DNA of 36,804 bases from Curvibacter sp. (GCA_020621965.1 JAHRYV010000031.1:1-36804), one strand, 5' to 3'. Counted from the first letter of the stretch, positions 1-7,617 are shown. Translations and numbers: made by a program. The notes: generated by a model from the letters alone, not told the origin.

Positions 1-211
1 GTACCTGGAGCGCACCGTGCACTACGTGAACCGCGTGGGCCTGGACTACGTGAAGAAGAAGATCCTGGACGACGCCGAGGGCCGCAAGGCGCTGTGGGAG
101 CGCCTGCAGTTCGCACTGGACGGTGAACCCGATCCCTGGTTCGAGACCGACAAGGCCCGCGTCGACACACGCCAGTTCATCCCGATCAAGGTCGAAGGAG
201 TCACCGTATGA
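1..211 (+). CDS. nirB: Nitrite reductase [NAD(P)H] large subunit, C-terminal end (partial)
   Basis: Only the last 69 residues are present; the gene enters from the left edge in frame 2 and stops at the TGA at 209-211. The tail (YLERTVHYVNRVGLDYVKKK, then a region ending KVEGVTV) resembles the C-terminus of the siroheme/[4Fe-4S] NirB subunit, which reduces nitrite to ammonium with NAD(P)H electrons in the cytoplasm. Identity is supported by context: nirD follows one gene later, then nasA and cobA. The stop overlaps the next start (ATGA at 208-211), so the two genes are translationally coupled. The catalytic part lies outside the window, so intactness cannot be judged. Confidence 0.85.
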   Translation, partial: YLERTVHYVNRVGLDYVKKKILDDAEGRKALWERLQFALDGEPDPWFETDKARVDTRQFIPIKVEGVTV

Positions 212-981
212 AACGCCGCGAACTGCTGATCCTGGCCGGCGCCACGCCTTTGGGCCTGCAGGCCCAGGTGCTGGACCTCAACGACGCCATCAACAAGGCC
301 GGGCGCCAGCGCATGCTCTCGCAGCGCATGGCCAAGGCCTGGCTGGCCCTGGTGCACAAGACCCAGAGCACCGCGGCCCAGCAGATCCTGGACCGCTCCA
401 TGGCCCTGTTCGACCGCCAACTGGTCGAACTCAAGGCCTACGCGCCCAACGCCGAGCTGCGCAAGACCTATGCGGACCTGGAAGTCGCCTGGAGCGAGTA
501 CAAGGGCGCCCTGGTGGGCAGCCATCCCTCGCGCGATGGCGCCGGCGGCCTGCTCGACACCGACGCGCGTGTGCTGGCCCTGGCCCATCAGGGCACGGTG
601 CAGTACGAGGCCGTCACCAGCAAACCCGTGGGCAAGCTCGTCAACGTGGCGGGCCGCCAACGCATGCTCTCGCAGCGTATGGCCAAGTACTTCTATGCCG
701 CCGCGCTGCACGTGGAGCCGACGCAGGCCCAGGCCGAGATCGGCAAGGCGCGCAGCGAGTTCCTCAGCGCCATGGAACTGCTGCGCAACGCGCCCGAAGC
801 AACGAACGGCATCAAGGACCAGCTGGCCCTGGCCGACAACCAGTGGCTGTTCTTCGACCTGGCCCTGAAAGAGATCAACAGCGCCAGCCCCAAAGCCCTG
901 TCCGACATGTTCGTGACCAGCGAGAACCTGCTCGCCGTCATGGACCGCATCACCGGCCTGTACGCCGGTCTGAAAGCCTGA
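208..981 (+). CDS. Exported protein with two PilJ/NarX-type sensory P-box repeats
   Basis: A 257-residue protein with an N-terminal stretch MKRRELLILAGATPLGLQAQ that looks like a Sec or twin-arginine signal (RRELL followed by a hydrophobic run). The motif N-x-AGRQRMLSQRMAK occurs twice, at residues 29-43 and 146-160. This motif is the hallmark of the PilJ-type N-terminal domain (type IV pili methyl-accepting transducer N-terminal family) and resembles the nitrate-binding P-box of NarX/NarQ. No transmembrane helix after the signal, HAMP, histidine kinase or methyl-accepting domain is present, so it is a stand-alone tandem sensor module. It sits between nirB (4-nt overlap) and nirD (12-nt gap; nirD ribosome site AAGGAG starts in its stop region). 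A periplasmic nitrate/nitrite-binding role is inferred from motif and location only. Start chosen at the ATG overlapping the nirB stop. Confidence 0.8.
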   Translation: MKRRELLILAGATPLGLQAQVLDLNDAINKAGRQRMLSQRMAKAWLALVHKTQSTAAQQILDRSMALFDRQLVELKAYAPNAELRKTYADLEVAWSEYKGALVGSHPSRDGAGGLLDTDARVLALAHQGTVQYEAVTSKPVGKLVNVAGRQRMLSQRMAKYFYAAALHVEPTQAQAEIGKARSEFLSAMELLRNAPEATNGIKDQLALADNQWLFFDLALKEINSASPKALSDMFVTSENLLAVMDRITGLYAGLKA

Positions 982-993
982 AGGAGTACAGAA

Positions 994-1380
994 ATGAACG
1001 AATGGAAAGCCATCTGCCGCATTGACGACATCCCCGTGCTGGGCTCGCGCCGTGTGACGCGCCCCGAGGGCATGGCCGTGGCCGTGTTCCGCAACGACCA
1101 GGACCAGGTCTTTGCCCTGCTCGACCGCTGCCCGCACAAGGGCGGCCCGCTCTCGCAGGGCATCGTCTTCGGCACCCACGTGGCCTGCCCGCTGCACAAC
1201 TGGACCATCGCCCTGGACAGCGGCTGCGCCCGCGCGCCCGACGAAGGCAGCACACCGCGTTTTGCCGTCAAGGTGGAAGCCGGTGTGGTGCACCTGGACG
1301 GCCGGGAGCTCGGCACCCTGGCGCTGGACGTGTTGCCGCCCGTGGCCGGCCCCTGCCAACGCAAGACGGCCTGCGCCTGA
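994..1380 (+). CDS. nirD: Nitrite reductase [NAD(P)H] small subunit, Rieske type
   Basis: A 128-residue cytoplasmic partner of NirB. It carries a complete Rieske [2Fe-2S] ligand set: CPHKGG (Cys46, His48) and CPLHNW (Cys65, His68). Some enteric NirD proteins lack these ligands, so this is the Rieske-bearing form seen in assimilatory nitrite reductases. The ribosome site AAGGAG at 981-986 gives a good fit to the ATG at 994. The C-terminus has a short Cys-containing extension (CQRKTACA) of unknown meaning. It belongs to the nirB - PilJ-like - nirD - nasA - cobA operon, whose product is ammonium from nitrate. Confidence 0.93.
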   Translation: MNEWKAICRIDDIPVLGSRRVTRPEGMAVAVFRNDQDQVFALLDRCPHKGGPLSQGIVFGTHVACPLHNWTIALDSGCARAPDEGSTPRFAVKVEAGVVHLDGRELGTLALDVLPPVAGPCQRKTACA

Positions 1381-1400
1381 ACAAGAAACAGGGTCCCGGT

Positions 1401-1508
1401 ATGCACAAGGAAACTCGCTCCACCTGCCCGTACTGTGGTGTAGCGGCTGAGGCCGCTCACCACATGGTGCGCATAGGAAACACCTCCGTAGGGGCCTTGC
1501 ATGCATAA
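1401..1508 (+). CDS. Possible 35-residue leader ORF: diverged copy of the nasA start
   Basis: An ATG at 1401 opens a frame whose first 14 residues, MHKETRSTCPYCGV, are identical to those of NasA starting at 1501. The 42-nt copies differ at six positions, all third codon positions and all silent. After residue 14 the short frame diverges and ends at a TAA (1506-1508) that overlaps the nasA start codon, a layout that would allow translational coupling. No convincing ribosome site precedes 1401. It may be a remnant of recombination between two nasA alleles, a regulatory leader peptide, or an assembly artefact; translation is not shown by the sequence. Confidence 0.35.
   Translation: MHKETRSTCPYCGVAAEAAHHMVRIGNTSVGALHA
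1434..1464 (+). promoter_or_regulatory. Strong stem-loop in the nirD-nasA gap
   Basis: TGTGGTG (1434-1440), a one-base bulge T, and AGCGGC (1442-1447) pair with GCCGCT (1452-1457) and CACCACA (1458-1464) around a TGAG tetraloop: 13 base pairs with one bulge. It lies inside the short leader frame and about 36 nt before the nasA ATG. No T-run follows, so it is not a classical terminator. It could modulate nasA translation or mRNA processing between nirD and nasA. Confidence 0.45.
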
Positions 1509-4359
1509 GGAAACACGCTCGACGTGCCCCTACTGTGGTGTGGGCTGTGGTGTCATCATCGAGTCGCGGCGCGAGCAGATCATTGGTGTACGCGGCGATC
1601 CGGACCACCCGGCCAACTTCGGCCGCCTGTGCTCCAAGGGCTCGACCCTGCACCTGACAGCCGCGCCCGAGGTGACGCAGCAGACCCGGCTGCTGCAGCC
1701 CCTGCTGCGCCAGCGGCGCGGCGCGGCGCCGCAGCCGCTGGCCTGGGACGCGGCGCTGGACCTGGCCGCCCTGCGCTTTGCCGACGTCATCCGCACACAC
1801 GGCCCCGACGCCGTGGGCTTTTACGTCAGCGGGCAGCTGCTGACCGAGGACTACTACGTCTTCAACAAGCTGGCCAAGGGCCTGGTGGGCACCAACAACA
1901 TCGACACCAACTCCCGCCTGTGCATGAGCAGCGCCGTGGCCGGCTACAAGCAGACCCTGGGTGCCGACGCGCCGCCGGCCTGCTACGAGGACGTGGACCA
2001 CGCCGACTGCCTTTTTATCGTCGGCAGCAACACGGCCTGGGCCCACCCCATCCTGTTCCGGCGCATCGAAGAGGCGAAAAAGCGCAAACCGGGGCTGAAG
2101 ATCGTGGTGGCCGATCCGCGCCGCACCGACACCGCCGCCTGCGCCGATCTCTTTCTGCAGATCCAGCCCGGCACCGACGTGGCGCTGTTCCACGGCATGC
2201 TGCACATCATGCTGTGGGAGGGCTGGACGGACGCGGCCTACATCGCGGCGCACACCACGGGTTTCGACGGGCTCAAGGCCACGGTGCGCGACTACACGCC
2301 CGACACAGTGGCGCAGACCTGCGGCATCCCCAAGGACGCGCTGTACCAGGCCGCGCAGCTGTTCGCCACCTCGCCAGCGACGCTCAGCCTCTACTGCCAG
2401 GGCCTGAACCAGTCCAGCAGCGGCACGGCCAAGAACGCGGCGCTGATCAACCTGCACCTGGCCACGGGCCAGATCGGCAAACCCGGCGCTGCCCCCTTCT
2501 CGCTCACCGGCCAGCCCAACGCCATGGGCGGGCGCGAGGTCGGTGGCCTGGCCAACCTGCTGTCGGCCCACCGCGACCTGGCCAACCCGCAGCACCGCGC
2601 CGAAGTCGCGGCGCTCTGGGGCGTCCCCTCGGTGCCCGAGCGGCCGGGCAAGACCGCGGTCGAGATGTTCCAGGCCGCCGCCGATGGCGAGATCAAGGTC
2701 TTGTGGATAGCCTGCACCAACCCCGCGCAGTCCATGCCCGACCAGGCCACGGTGCGCCGCGCGCTGCAGCGCGCGGAGTTCGTGGTGGTGCAGGAAGCCT
2801 TTGCCACCACGACCACGGCCGACCTGGCTGACCTGCTGCTGCCCGCGACGACCTGGGGCGAGAAGGACGGCACGGTGACCAACAGCGAGCGCCGCATCAG
2901 CCGCGTGCGCCCGGCCGTGCCCGCACCCGGCGCGGCGCGGCACGACTGGCGGATCGCCGTGGACTTCGCCCGGCGCCTGCAGGGCCTGGACATCGGCCCG
3001 CAGGCCGAGCTTTTCCCCTACGACAGCCCCGAGTCCATCTGGAACGAACACCGCGCATCAACACGCGGCCGCGACCTGGACATCACCGGTCTGGACTACG
3101 CCATGCTGGAAGCAGGCCCGAGGCAATGGCCGTGTCCTGCGGACCCGGCCGGTGGCGGCAATGACGACGGCAACGCGACCGCGTTGCCGAGCCCTCGGCG
3201 CGACTTCGGCAAGGCACGCCTCTACGAAGACGGTATCTTCCCCACTGCGGACGGCCGCGCCCGCTTCGCCAACGTGGGCTACCGACCCGTGGCCGAACCG
3301 CGCGACGCGCGCTACCCCTTTGCGCTCACCACCGGGCGCCTGCGCGACCAGTGGCACGGCATGAGCCGCACCGGCACCCTGGGCCGCCTGTTCGGCCACG
3401 TGGCCGAGCCCGCGGTGCAGATGAACGCCGGTGACATGGCGCGACGCGGCCTGCACGAGGGTGATCTGGTGCACGTCACCAGCCGGCGCGGCTCCATCCT
3501 GGTGCCGCTGCAGGCCAGCGCCGAAGTGGCCGGCGGCCAGGCCTTCATCGCCATGCACTGGGGCTCGGAGTTCCTCGGCGGCATGAGCAGCGCCGGCCAG
3601 CCCCTGGCCGGCGTCAACGCCCTGACCACCTCGGCCTACTGCCCCGACTCCCGGCAACCCGAGCTCAAGCACGCCGCGGTCAAGATCCTCAAGGCCGAGC
3701 TGCCCTGGACGCTGCTGGCCATGGCCTGGCTGCCCACCGGCACCGCGCTGCGCACGCGCGAGGCGCTGCGCCAGCTCCTGGTGCGTTTCCCCTACGCCAG
3801 CTGCGTGCCGTTTGCCAAGGCCGCACCGCTGAGCGGCGCGGCGGGGCCGCAACGCACGGGCCTGCTGTTGCGCGCCGCAGCGCACGAGGCGCCGCCCGAG
3901 GAGCTGCTGGTCCAGATCGAGGCCCTGCTGGGCCTGGACGATGCCGGCGTGCTGCGTTATGCCGACCGCAAACGCGGCCAGCGCCGCACGGCGCGCCTGC
4001 AGCAGACCGGCGCGCACACCACACTGACCGGCATCCTGCTGGGCGGCGACACCCGCGCCGAAGCCTGGATCCGTGCCCTGCTGCAGGACGAGCTGCCGGC
4101 CCAGTCCTACGGCCGCCTGCTGCTGCTGCCCGGTGCGGCCGCCCCGGTGGCCGTGCCGCCGCGCAGCCGCCAGGTCTGCACCTGCTTCAACGTCAGCGCC
4201 GCCGCCATCGAGTCCACGCTGGCGCAATGCAACGGCAGTGAAAGCGAACGCCTCGCCACGCTGCAGCAGGCCCTGCAATGCGGCACCAACTGCGGCTCCT
4301 GCGTCCCCGAACTGCAGCGCCTGGTGCGGCTGACGCCGCCGCTGGCGCAGGCGGCCTGA
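1501..4359 (+). CDS. nasA: Assimilatory nitrate reductase, molybdopterin catalytic subunit with C-terminal [2Fe-2S] domain
   Basis: A 952-residue cytoplasmic enzyme reducing nitrate to nitrite. The N-terminus holds the [4Fe-4S] ligands of the NasA/NapA/FdhF superfamily: Cys9, Cys12, Cys16 and Cys44 (C-x2-C-x3-C-x27-C). The bis-MGD binding region follows through about residue 700 (for example GQPNAMGGREVGG and the C-terminal dinucleotide domain starting near TTGRLRDQWHGMSRTG). Residues from about 890 form a BFD-like [2Fe-2S] domain with Cys893, Cys895, Cys927, Cys931 and Cys934, typical of NasA rather than of periplasmic NapA. No twin-arginine signal is present. The ATG at 1501 gives the normal family N-terminus; the ribosome site (GTAGGGG around 1488-1494) is weak. 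It is in the nir operon and supplies nitrite to NirBD. Confidence 0.95.
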   Translation: MHKETRSTCPYCGVGCGVIIESRREQIIGVRGDPDHPANFGRLCSKGSTLHLTAAPEVTQQTRLLQPLLRQRRGAAPQPLAWDAALDLAALRFADVIRTHGPDAVGFYVSGQLLTEDYYVFNKLAKGLVGTNNIDTNSRLCMSSAVAGYKQTLGADAPPACYEDVDHADCLFIVGSNTAWAHPILFRRIEEAKKRKPGLKIVVADPRRTDTAACADLFLQIQPGTDVALFHGMLHIMLWEGWTDAAYIAAHTTGFDGLKATVRDYTPDTVAQTCGIPKDALYQAAQLFATSPATLSLYCQGLNQSSSGTAKNAALINLHLATGQIGKPGAAPFSLTGQPNAMGGREVGGLANLLSAHRDLANPQHRAEVAALWGVPSVPERPGKTAVEMFQAAADGEIKVLWIACTNPAQSMPDQATVRRALQRAEFVVVQEAFATTTTADLADLLLPATTWGEKDGTVTNSERRISRVRPAVPAPGAARHDWRIAVDFARRLQGLDIGPQAELFPYDSPESIWNEHRASTRGRDLDITGLDYAMLEAGPRQWPCPADPAGGGNDDGNATALPSPRRDFGKARLYEDGIFPTADGRARFANVGYRPVAEPRDARYPFALTTGRLRDQWHGMSRTGTLGRLFGHVAEPAVQMNAGDMARRGLHEGDLVHVTSRRGSILVPLQASAEVAGGQAFIAMHWGSEFLGGMSSAGQPLAGVNALTTSAYCPDSRQPELKHAAVKILKAELPWTLLAMAWLPTGTALRTREALRQLLVRFPYASCVPFAKAAPLSGAAGPQRTGLLLRAAAHEAPPEELLVQIEALLGLDDAGVLRYADRKRGQRRTARLQQTGAHTTLTGILLGGDTRAEAWIRALLQDELPAQSYGRLLLLPGAAAPVAVPPRSRQVCTCFNVSAAAIESTLAQCNGSESERLATLQQALQCGTNCGSCVPELQRLVRLTPPLAQAA

Positions 4360-4434
4360 ACGCGAATCAGCATATAGCTGCAAGTCATGAAGAACCGCGC
4401 AGAATAGGCACAGGCATTCCGCACCCGCCATGCG

Positions 4435-4451
4435 CTGGCATCCAACTTGCA
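4435..4451 (+). promoter_or_regulatory. Sigma-54 (-24/-12) promoter for cobA
   Basis: CTGGCATCCAACTTGCA matches the consensus YTGGCACGRNNNTTGCW at 14 of 17 positions. The invariant GG (4437-4438) and GC (4449-4450) are separated by exactly 10 nt. A start about 12 nt downstream would leave a short leader before the cobA ATG at 4487. In proteobacteria nitrogen-assimilation genes are commonly driven by sigma-54 with NtrC; no clear NtrC site was identified here. Confidence 0.6.
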
Positions 4452-4486
4452 TCGCAGGTGCTGAAACAACGACGACGGAGCCGCTC

Positions 4487-5299
4487 ATGTCCCACACCAC
4501 CGATCATTCCCACCGCCATGGCCGCGACCCCCTGGCCGCCGGCGGCTCCTGCACGCTGGTGGGCGCGGGCCCCGGCGATCCGGAGCTGCTCACGCTCAAG
4601 GCCCTCAAGGCCATCCAGCGCGCCACCGTGCTGCTGGTCGACGATCTGGTCAGCCCGGCCATCGTGGCCCACGCCGCCCCGACGGCGCGCATCGTCCACG
4701 TGGGCAAGCGCGGCGGCTGCCGCTCCACACCGCAGTCCTTCATCGAGAAGCTGATGATCACCGCGGTGCACGAGGGCGAGCAGGTGGTGCGCCTCAAGGG
4801 CGGCGACCCCTTCATCTTCGGGCGCGGCGGCGAGGAGGTGGAGCACCTGCGCGCGGCCGGCATCAAGGTCGAGGTGGTCAACGGCATCACCGCCGGCCTG
4901 GCCGCCGTCACGGCGCTGGGCGTGCCGCTGACGCACCGCGAACATGCGCACGGCGTGCTGTTCGTCACCGGCCACGCCAAGCCGGGGGAGCCGGGGCCGG
5001 ACTGGCCGCTGTTGGCCGCCACCGCCCGCAGCGCCCGGCTCACGCTGGTGATCTACATGGGCGTGAGCGGCGCGCGGCAGATCGAACAGGGCCTGCTGGC
5101 CGACCTGCCCGCGCACACGCCGGTAGCGCTGATCCAGCACGCCAGCCTGCCCACGCAGCGGCACGCGCTCACCACGCTGGGCGAACTGCACACCACCCTG
5201 GCGCGCGAGCAGCTGGGCAGCCCCTGCGTGATCGTGGTGGGCGACGTGTTCCGCGGCCTGCTGCAACTGCAGGAGCAGCCGGCCGTGCACGCCGCCTGA
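4487..5299 (+). CDS. cobA: Uroporphyrinogen-III C-methyltransferase (SUMT)
   Basis: A 270-residue SAM-dependent enzyme that methylates uroporphyrinogen III twice to precorrin-2, the precursor of siroheme used by NirB. Family motifs visible: VGAGPGDPELLT (from residue 25), VGKRGG, and RLKGGDPFIFGRGGEE (from about residue 102). The start at 4487 is chosen because GGAG at 4477-4480 sits 6 nt upstream; an in-frame ATG at 4430 would overlap the sigma-54 promoter. The N-terminus is His-rich (HTTDHSHRH), a possible metal-binding tail of no known role. It lacks the CysG dehydrogenase/chelatase half, so another protein must complete siroheme. The gene follows nasA by 127 nt. Confidence 0.93.
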   Translation: MSHTTDHSHRHGRDPLAAGGSCTLVGAGPGDPELLTLKALKAIQRATVLLVDDLVSPAIVAHAAPTARIVHVGKRGGCRSTPQSFIEKLMITAVHEGEQVVRLKGGDPFIFGRGGEEVEHLRAAGIKVEVVNGITAGLAAVTALGVPLTHREHAHGVLFVTGHAKPGEPGPDWPLLAATARSARLTLVIYMGVSGARQIEQGLLADLPAHTPVALIQHASLPTQRHALTTLGELHTTLAREQLGSPCVIVVGDVFRGLLQLQEQPAVHAA

Positions 5300-5336
5300 G
5301 CCGGCACCCCGCGCTTCTGGCCCTACACTGCGGGCC

Positions 5337-6560
5337 ATGCAGAATTTCGACGTGGTGGTGATCGGGGCCGGTGCTGCCGGCCTTTTTTGCGCCGGCGTGG
5401 CCGGCCAGCGCGGAGCCAAGGTGCTGGTGATCGACCACGCGGCCAAGGTGGCGGAGAAGATCCGCATCTCCGGCGGCGGGCGCTGCAACTTCACCAACCG
5501 CGACCTCGACGTGCGCGCACCGCACAAACATTTCATCAGCGAGAACCCCAACTTCTGCCGCTCGGCGCTCTCGCGCTACACACCGCAGCATTTCATCGAC
5601 CTGCTGCAGCGCGACGGCATCCCCTTCCACGAGAAGCACAAGGGCCAGCTCTTTTGCGACCGCTCGGCCGACGACGTCATCCAACTGCTGCTGCGCGAAT
5701 GCGAACAAGGCGGCGTGACACGCTGGCAGCCCTGCGGGGTACAGGCCGTGCGCCATGGCGAGGCCGGCTACGAGCTCGACACCGACCAGGGCGTGGTGCA
5801 GAGCCGCGCGCTCGTGATCGCCACCGGCGGCCTGTCCATCCCCAAGATCGGCGCCACGGATTTCGGCTACCGCATCGCGAAGCAGTTCGGCCTGAAGATC
5901 GTCGAGACGCGCCCGGCCCTGGTGCCGCTGACCTTCGACGGCGCGGCCTGGGCGCCCTATGCCGGCCTGGCCGGACTGGCCTTGCCGGTGCAGATCGAGA
6001 CCGGCACGAAAAAAGAAAAAACGGCCTTCCTGGAAGACCTGCTGTTCACCCACCGCGGCCTCTCGGGCCCGGGCGTGCTGCAGATCTCCAGTTACTGGAA
6101 GCCGCAAACGCCCATCCGCATCAATCTGGCCCCGGACCGCGACTTGCTGCCCTTGCTGCAGGACGCCAAGCTGCGCTCGCGCAAGCTGATCGTCAACGAA
6201 CTGGCCACTTTGCTGCCCAGCCGCCTGGCCGAGGCCTGGACCGGCCAGGACCCGGCCTGGTTGCGCCCCATCAACGAAGCCGCCGACAAGGCCCTGGCCG
6301 CGCTGGCCGAGAAGCTCAGCCGCTGGGAACTGGTGCCCACCGGCACCGAGGGCTACGCCAAGGCCGAAGTCACGGCCGGCGGGGTGGACACCCGGGAGTT
6401 GTCCAGCCAGACCATGGAGGCACAGAAACAGCCGGGGCTGTATTTCATCGGCGAGGTGGTGGACGTGACGGGGTGGCTGGGCGGTTACAACTTCCAATGG
6501 GCTTGGGCGAGCGGCCATGCCTGCGGCATGGCCGTCGCCCAAGCCCAAGGGCCAAACTAG
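5337..6560 (+). CDS. HI0933/BaiN-family FAD-dependent oxidoreductase
   Basis: A 407-residue flavoprotein. The N-terminal dinucleotide motif IGAGAAGLFCAG (near residues 9-20) and the family signature ISGGGRCNFTN (about residues 45-55) identify the HI0933 (YhiN) family of NAD(P)/FAD-dependent enzymes. The C-terminal part GLYFIGEVVDVTGWLGGYNFQWAWASG is the family's second FAD-contact region. The cellular substrate of this family in proteobacteria is poorly defined. The gene starts 38 nt after cobA on the same strand, but nothing ties it to nitrogen metabolism. The start ATG at 5337 gives the conserved short beta-strand before the GxGxxG motif. Confidence 0.9.
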   Translation: MQNFDVVVIGAGAAGLFCAGVAGQRGAKVLVIDHAAKVAEKIRISGGGRCNFTNRDLDVRAPHKHFISENPNFCRSALSRYTPQHFIDLLQRDGIPFHEKHKGQLFCDRSADDVIQLLLRECEQGGVTRWQPCGVQAVRHGEAGYELDTDQGVVQSRALVIATGGLSIPKIGATDFGYRIAKQFGLKIVETRPALVPLTFDGAAWAPYAGLAGLALPVQIETGTKKEKTAFLEDLLFTHRGLSGPGVLQISSYWKPQTPIRINLAPDRDLLPLLQDAKLRSRKLIVNELATLLPSRLAEAWTGQDPAWLRPINEAADKALAALAEKLSRWELVPTGTEGYAKAEVTAGGVDTRELSSQTMEAQKQPGLYFIGEVVDVTGWLGGYNFQWAWASGHACGMAVAQAQGPN

Positions 6561-6572
6561 GTTTCCGCCCCC

Positions 6573-6633
6573 GACGGGCTCACTGCGTGTAGCCCGTCCG
6601 CCCCCTCCCGGGGGCAGGCCGCCTGCGGCGGCC
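6573..6633. repeat. Cluster of three extragenic palindromes
   Basis: Three successive inverted repeats follow the flavoprotein stop: GACGGGCT/AGCCCGTC (6573-6580 and 6591-6598, 10-nt loop), CCCCC/GGGGG (6601-6605 and 6610-6614) and GGCCGCC/GGCGGCC (6617-6623 and 6627-6633, 3-nt loop). This GC-rich pattern resembles REP-like intergenic repeats common in Comamonadaceae. No T-run follows, so any termination would be inefficient. Confidence 0.55.
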
Positions 6634-6650
6634 TTGGTCTGATGCGCCGG

Positions 6651-6678
6651 TTGCCGAGGCGGCTTAACCCGCTATAAT
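6651..6678 (+). promoter_or_regulatory. Sigma-70 promoter of rpsU
   Basis: A -35 box TTGCCG (6651-6656, 4 of 6 to consensus) and a perfect -10 box TATAAT (6673-6678) are separated by 16 nt. Transcription would start near 6685, leaving a leader of about 120 nt before rpsU. A perfect -10 is rare in this GC-rich window, which fits a highly expressed ribosomal protein gene. Confidence 0.75.
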
Positions 6679-6697
6679 CTTGGACTTTGCTGGCATA

Positions 6698-6731
6698 GCC
6701 CCGCCGGCCAAATACTAGTTACAGGCGGGGC
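6698..6731 (+). promoter_or_regulatory. Structured hairpin in the rpsU 5' leader
   Basis: GCCCCGCC (6698-6705) pairs perfectly with GGCGGGGC (6724-6731) around an 18-nt A/T-richer loop. It starts about a dozen nucleotides after the predicted transcription start, so the mRNA would begin with a stable hairpin. It may stabilise the transcript or serve as an autoregulatory ribosomal-protein leader; neither is demonstrated. Confidence 0.5.
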
Positions 6732-6806
6732 ACTTCGCGGTACACGGCGTGCAGGCCCGATCTTCCTGCCCACCCTCTGACCGCACATTTCGGAAACCAT
6801 TACGTA

Positions 6807-7019
6807 ATGACGACCATCCGTGTAAAAGAAAACGAGCCGTTTGACGTGGCTCTGCGCCGCTTCAAGCGCACCATCGAGAAACTGGGCCTGCTGACCGACC
6901 TGCGCGCGCGCGAGTTCTACGAGAAGCCCACTTCCGAGCGCAAGCGCAAGAAGGCTGCCGCCGTCAAGCGCAACTACAAGCGCCTGCGCTCGATGCAGCT
7001 GCCCAAGAAGCTGTACTAA
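6807..7019 (+). CDS. rpsU: 30S ribosomal protein S21
   Basis: A 70-residue, highly basic protein matching S21: [20 protein letters not shown] at the start and [20 protein letters not shown] near the end. S21 is a late-assembling component of the small subunit platform that helps mRNA engagement. Length is the family's usual value. The ATG at 6807 is preceded by GGAAA at about 6791. The gene has its own promoter, leader hairpin and intrinsic terminator, so it is an independent unit with the GatB/YqeY gene beyond the terminator. Confidence 0.98.
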   Translation: MTTIRVKENEPFDVALRRFKRTIEKLGLLTDLRAREFYEKPTSERKRKKAAAVKRNYKRLRSMQLPKKLY

Positions 7020-7054
7020 GCAGCACCGGGGTCCTCGACCTCAGAGCTTCGAAC

Positions 7055-7094
7055 AACCCGCGCTCGGGACGCCAGGCGCGGGTTTTTGTTTTTT
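7055..7094 (+). terminator. Intrinsic terminator after rpsU
   Basis: CCCGCGC (7057-7063) pairs with GCGCGGG (7076-7082) around a 12-nt loop and is followed at once by a T-rich tract TTTTTGTTTTTT (7083-7094). It lies 36 nt after the rpsU stop. Confidence 0.9.
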
Positions 7095-7170
7095 CGTTCC
7101 AGCAACTTTGCGGGACAGACCGCAGCGACATCGTCGCCAGCTCTGTCCTCAACTGATCAAAGGAATTCCG

Positions 7171-7617
7171 ATGTCCCTCAAAGACCAGATCAACGACGAC
7201 ATGAAGGCCGCCATGCGCGCCAAGGACAGCGAGCGCCTGGGCACCATCCGCCTGCTGCTGGCCGCCATGAAACAGAAGGAAGTCGACGAACGCGTCACGC
7301 TCGATGACGCGGCCGTCGTGTCCATCATCGACAAGCTGATCAAGCAGCGCAAGGACTCGGTCGCCGCCTATCTGCAGGCCGCGCGCCAGGACTTGGCCGA
7401 CAAGGAAAGCGCCGAGATCAAGGTGCTGGAAGCCTACTTGCCCCAGCGTCTGAGCGCCGAGGAAGTGGCCGCAGAAGTGAAGGCCATCGTGGCCGAACTC
7501 GGCGCCAAGGGCCCGGGCGACATGGGTAAGGTCATGGGCGCGGTCAAGACCCGCCTGGCCGGCAAGGCCGAGATGGGCCAGGTCTCGGCCGCCGTGAAGG
7601 CCGCCCTGGCCGGCTGA
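7171..7617 (+). CDS. GatB/YqeY domain protein
   Basis: A 148-residue protein of the YqeY family, related to the C-terminal tRNA-binding helical domain of the amidotransferase subunit GatB. Recognisable features are SLKDQINDDMKAAMRAKDSE at the start, LEAYLPQRLSAEEV in the middle and the glycine-containing end KGPGDMGKVMGAVKTRLAGK. A tRNA-related role is assumed in the family but not established. The ATG at 7171 has an AAAGGA ribosome site at about 7159-7164. The next upstream gene is rpsU, a neighbourhood often conserved in proteobacteria. Confidence 0.93.
   Translation: MSLKDQINDDMKAAMRAKDSERLGTIRLLLAAMKQKEVDERVTLDDAAVVSIIDKLIKQRKDSVAAYLQAARQDLADKESAEIKVLEAYLPQRLSAEEVAAEVKAIVAELGAKGPGDMGKVMGAVKTRLAGKAEMGQVSAAVKAALAG

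Noticed and set aside
1434..1469. ANTAR-type antiterminator RNA (as in NasR-controlled nas leaders)
   Set aside because: That motif needs two stems with six-base loops of defined sequence; here there is one long stem with a TGAG tetraloop.
46..3051. A 1001-codon open frame on the minus strand opposite the PilJ-like gene, nirD and nasA
   Set aside because: It is an antisense shadow of real genes in GC-rich DNA; its translation is low-complexity Ala/Gly/Arg/His/Gln-rich with no recognisable domain.
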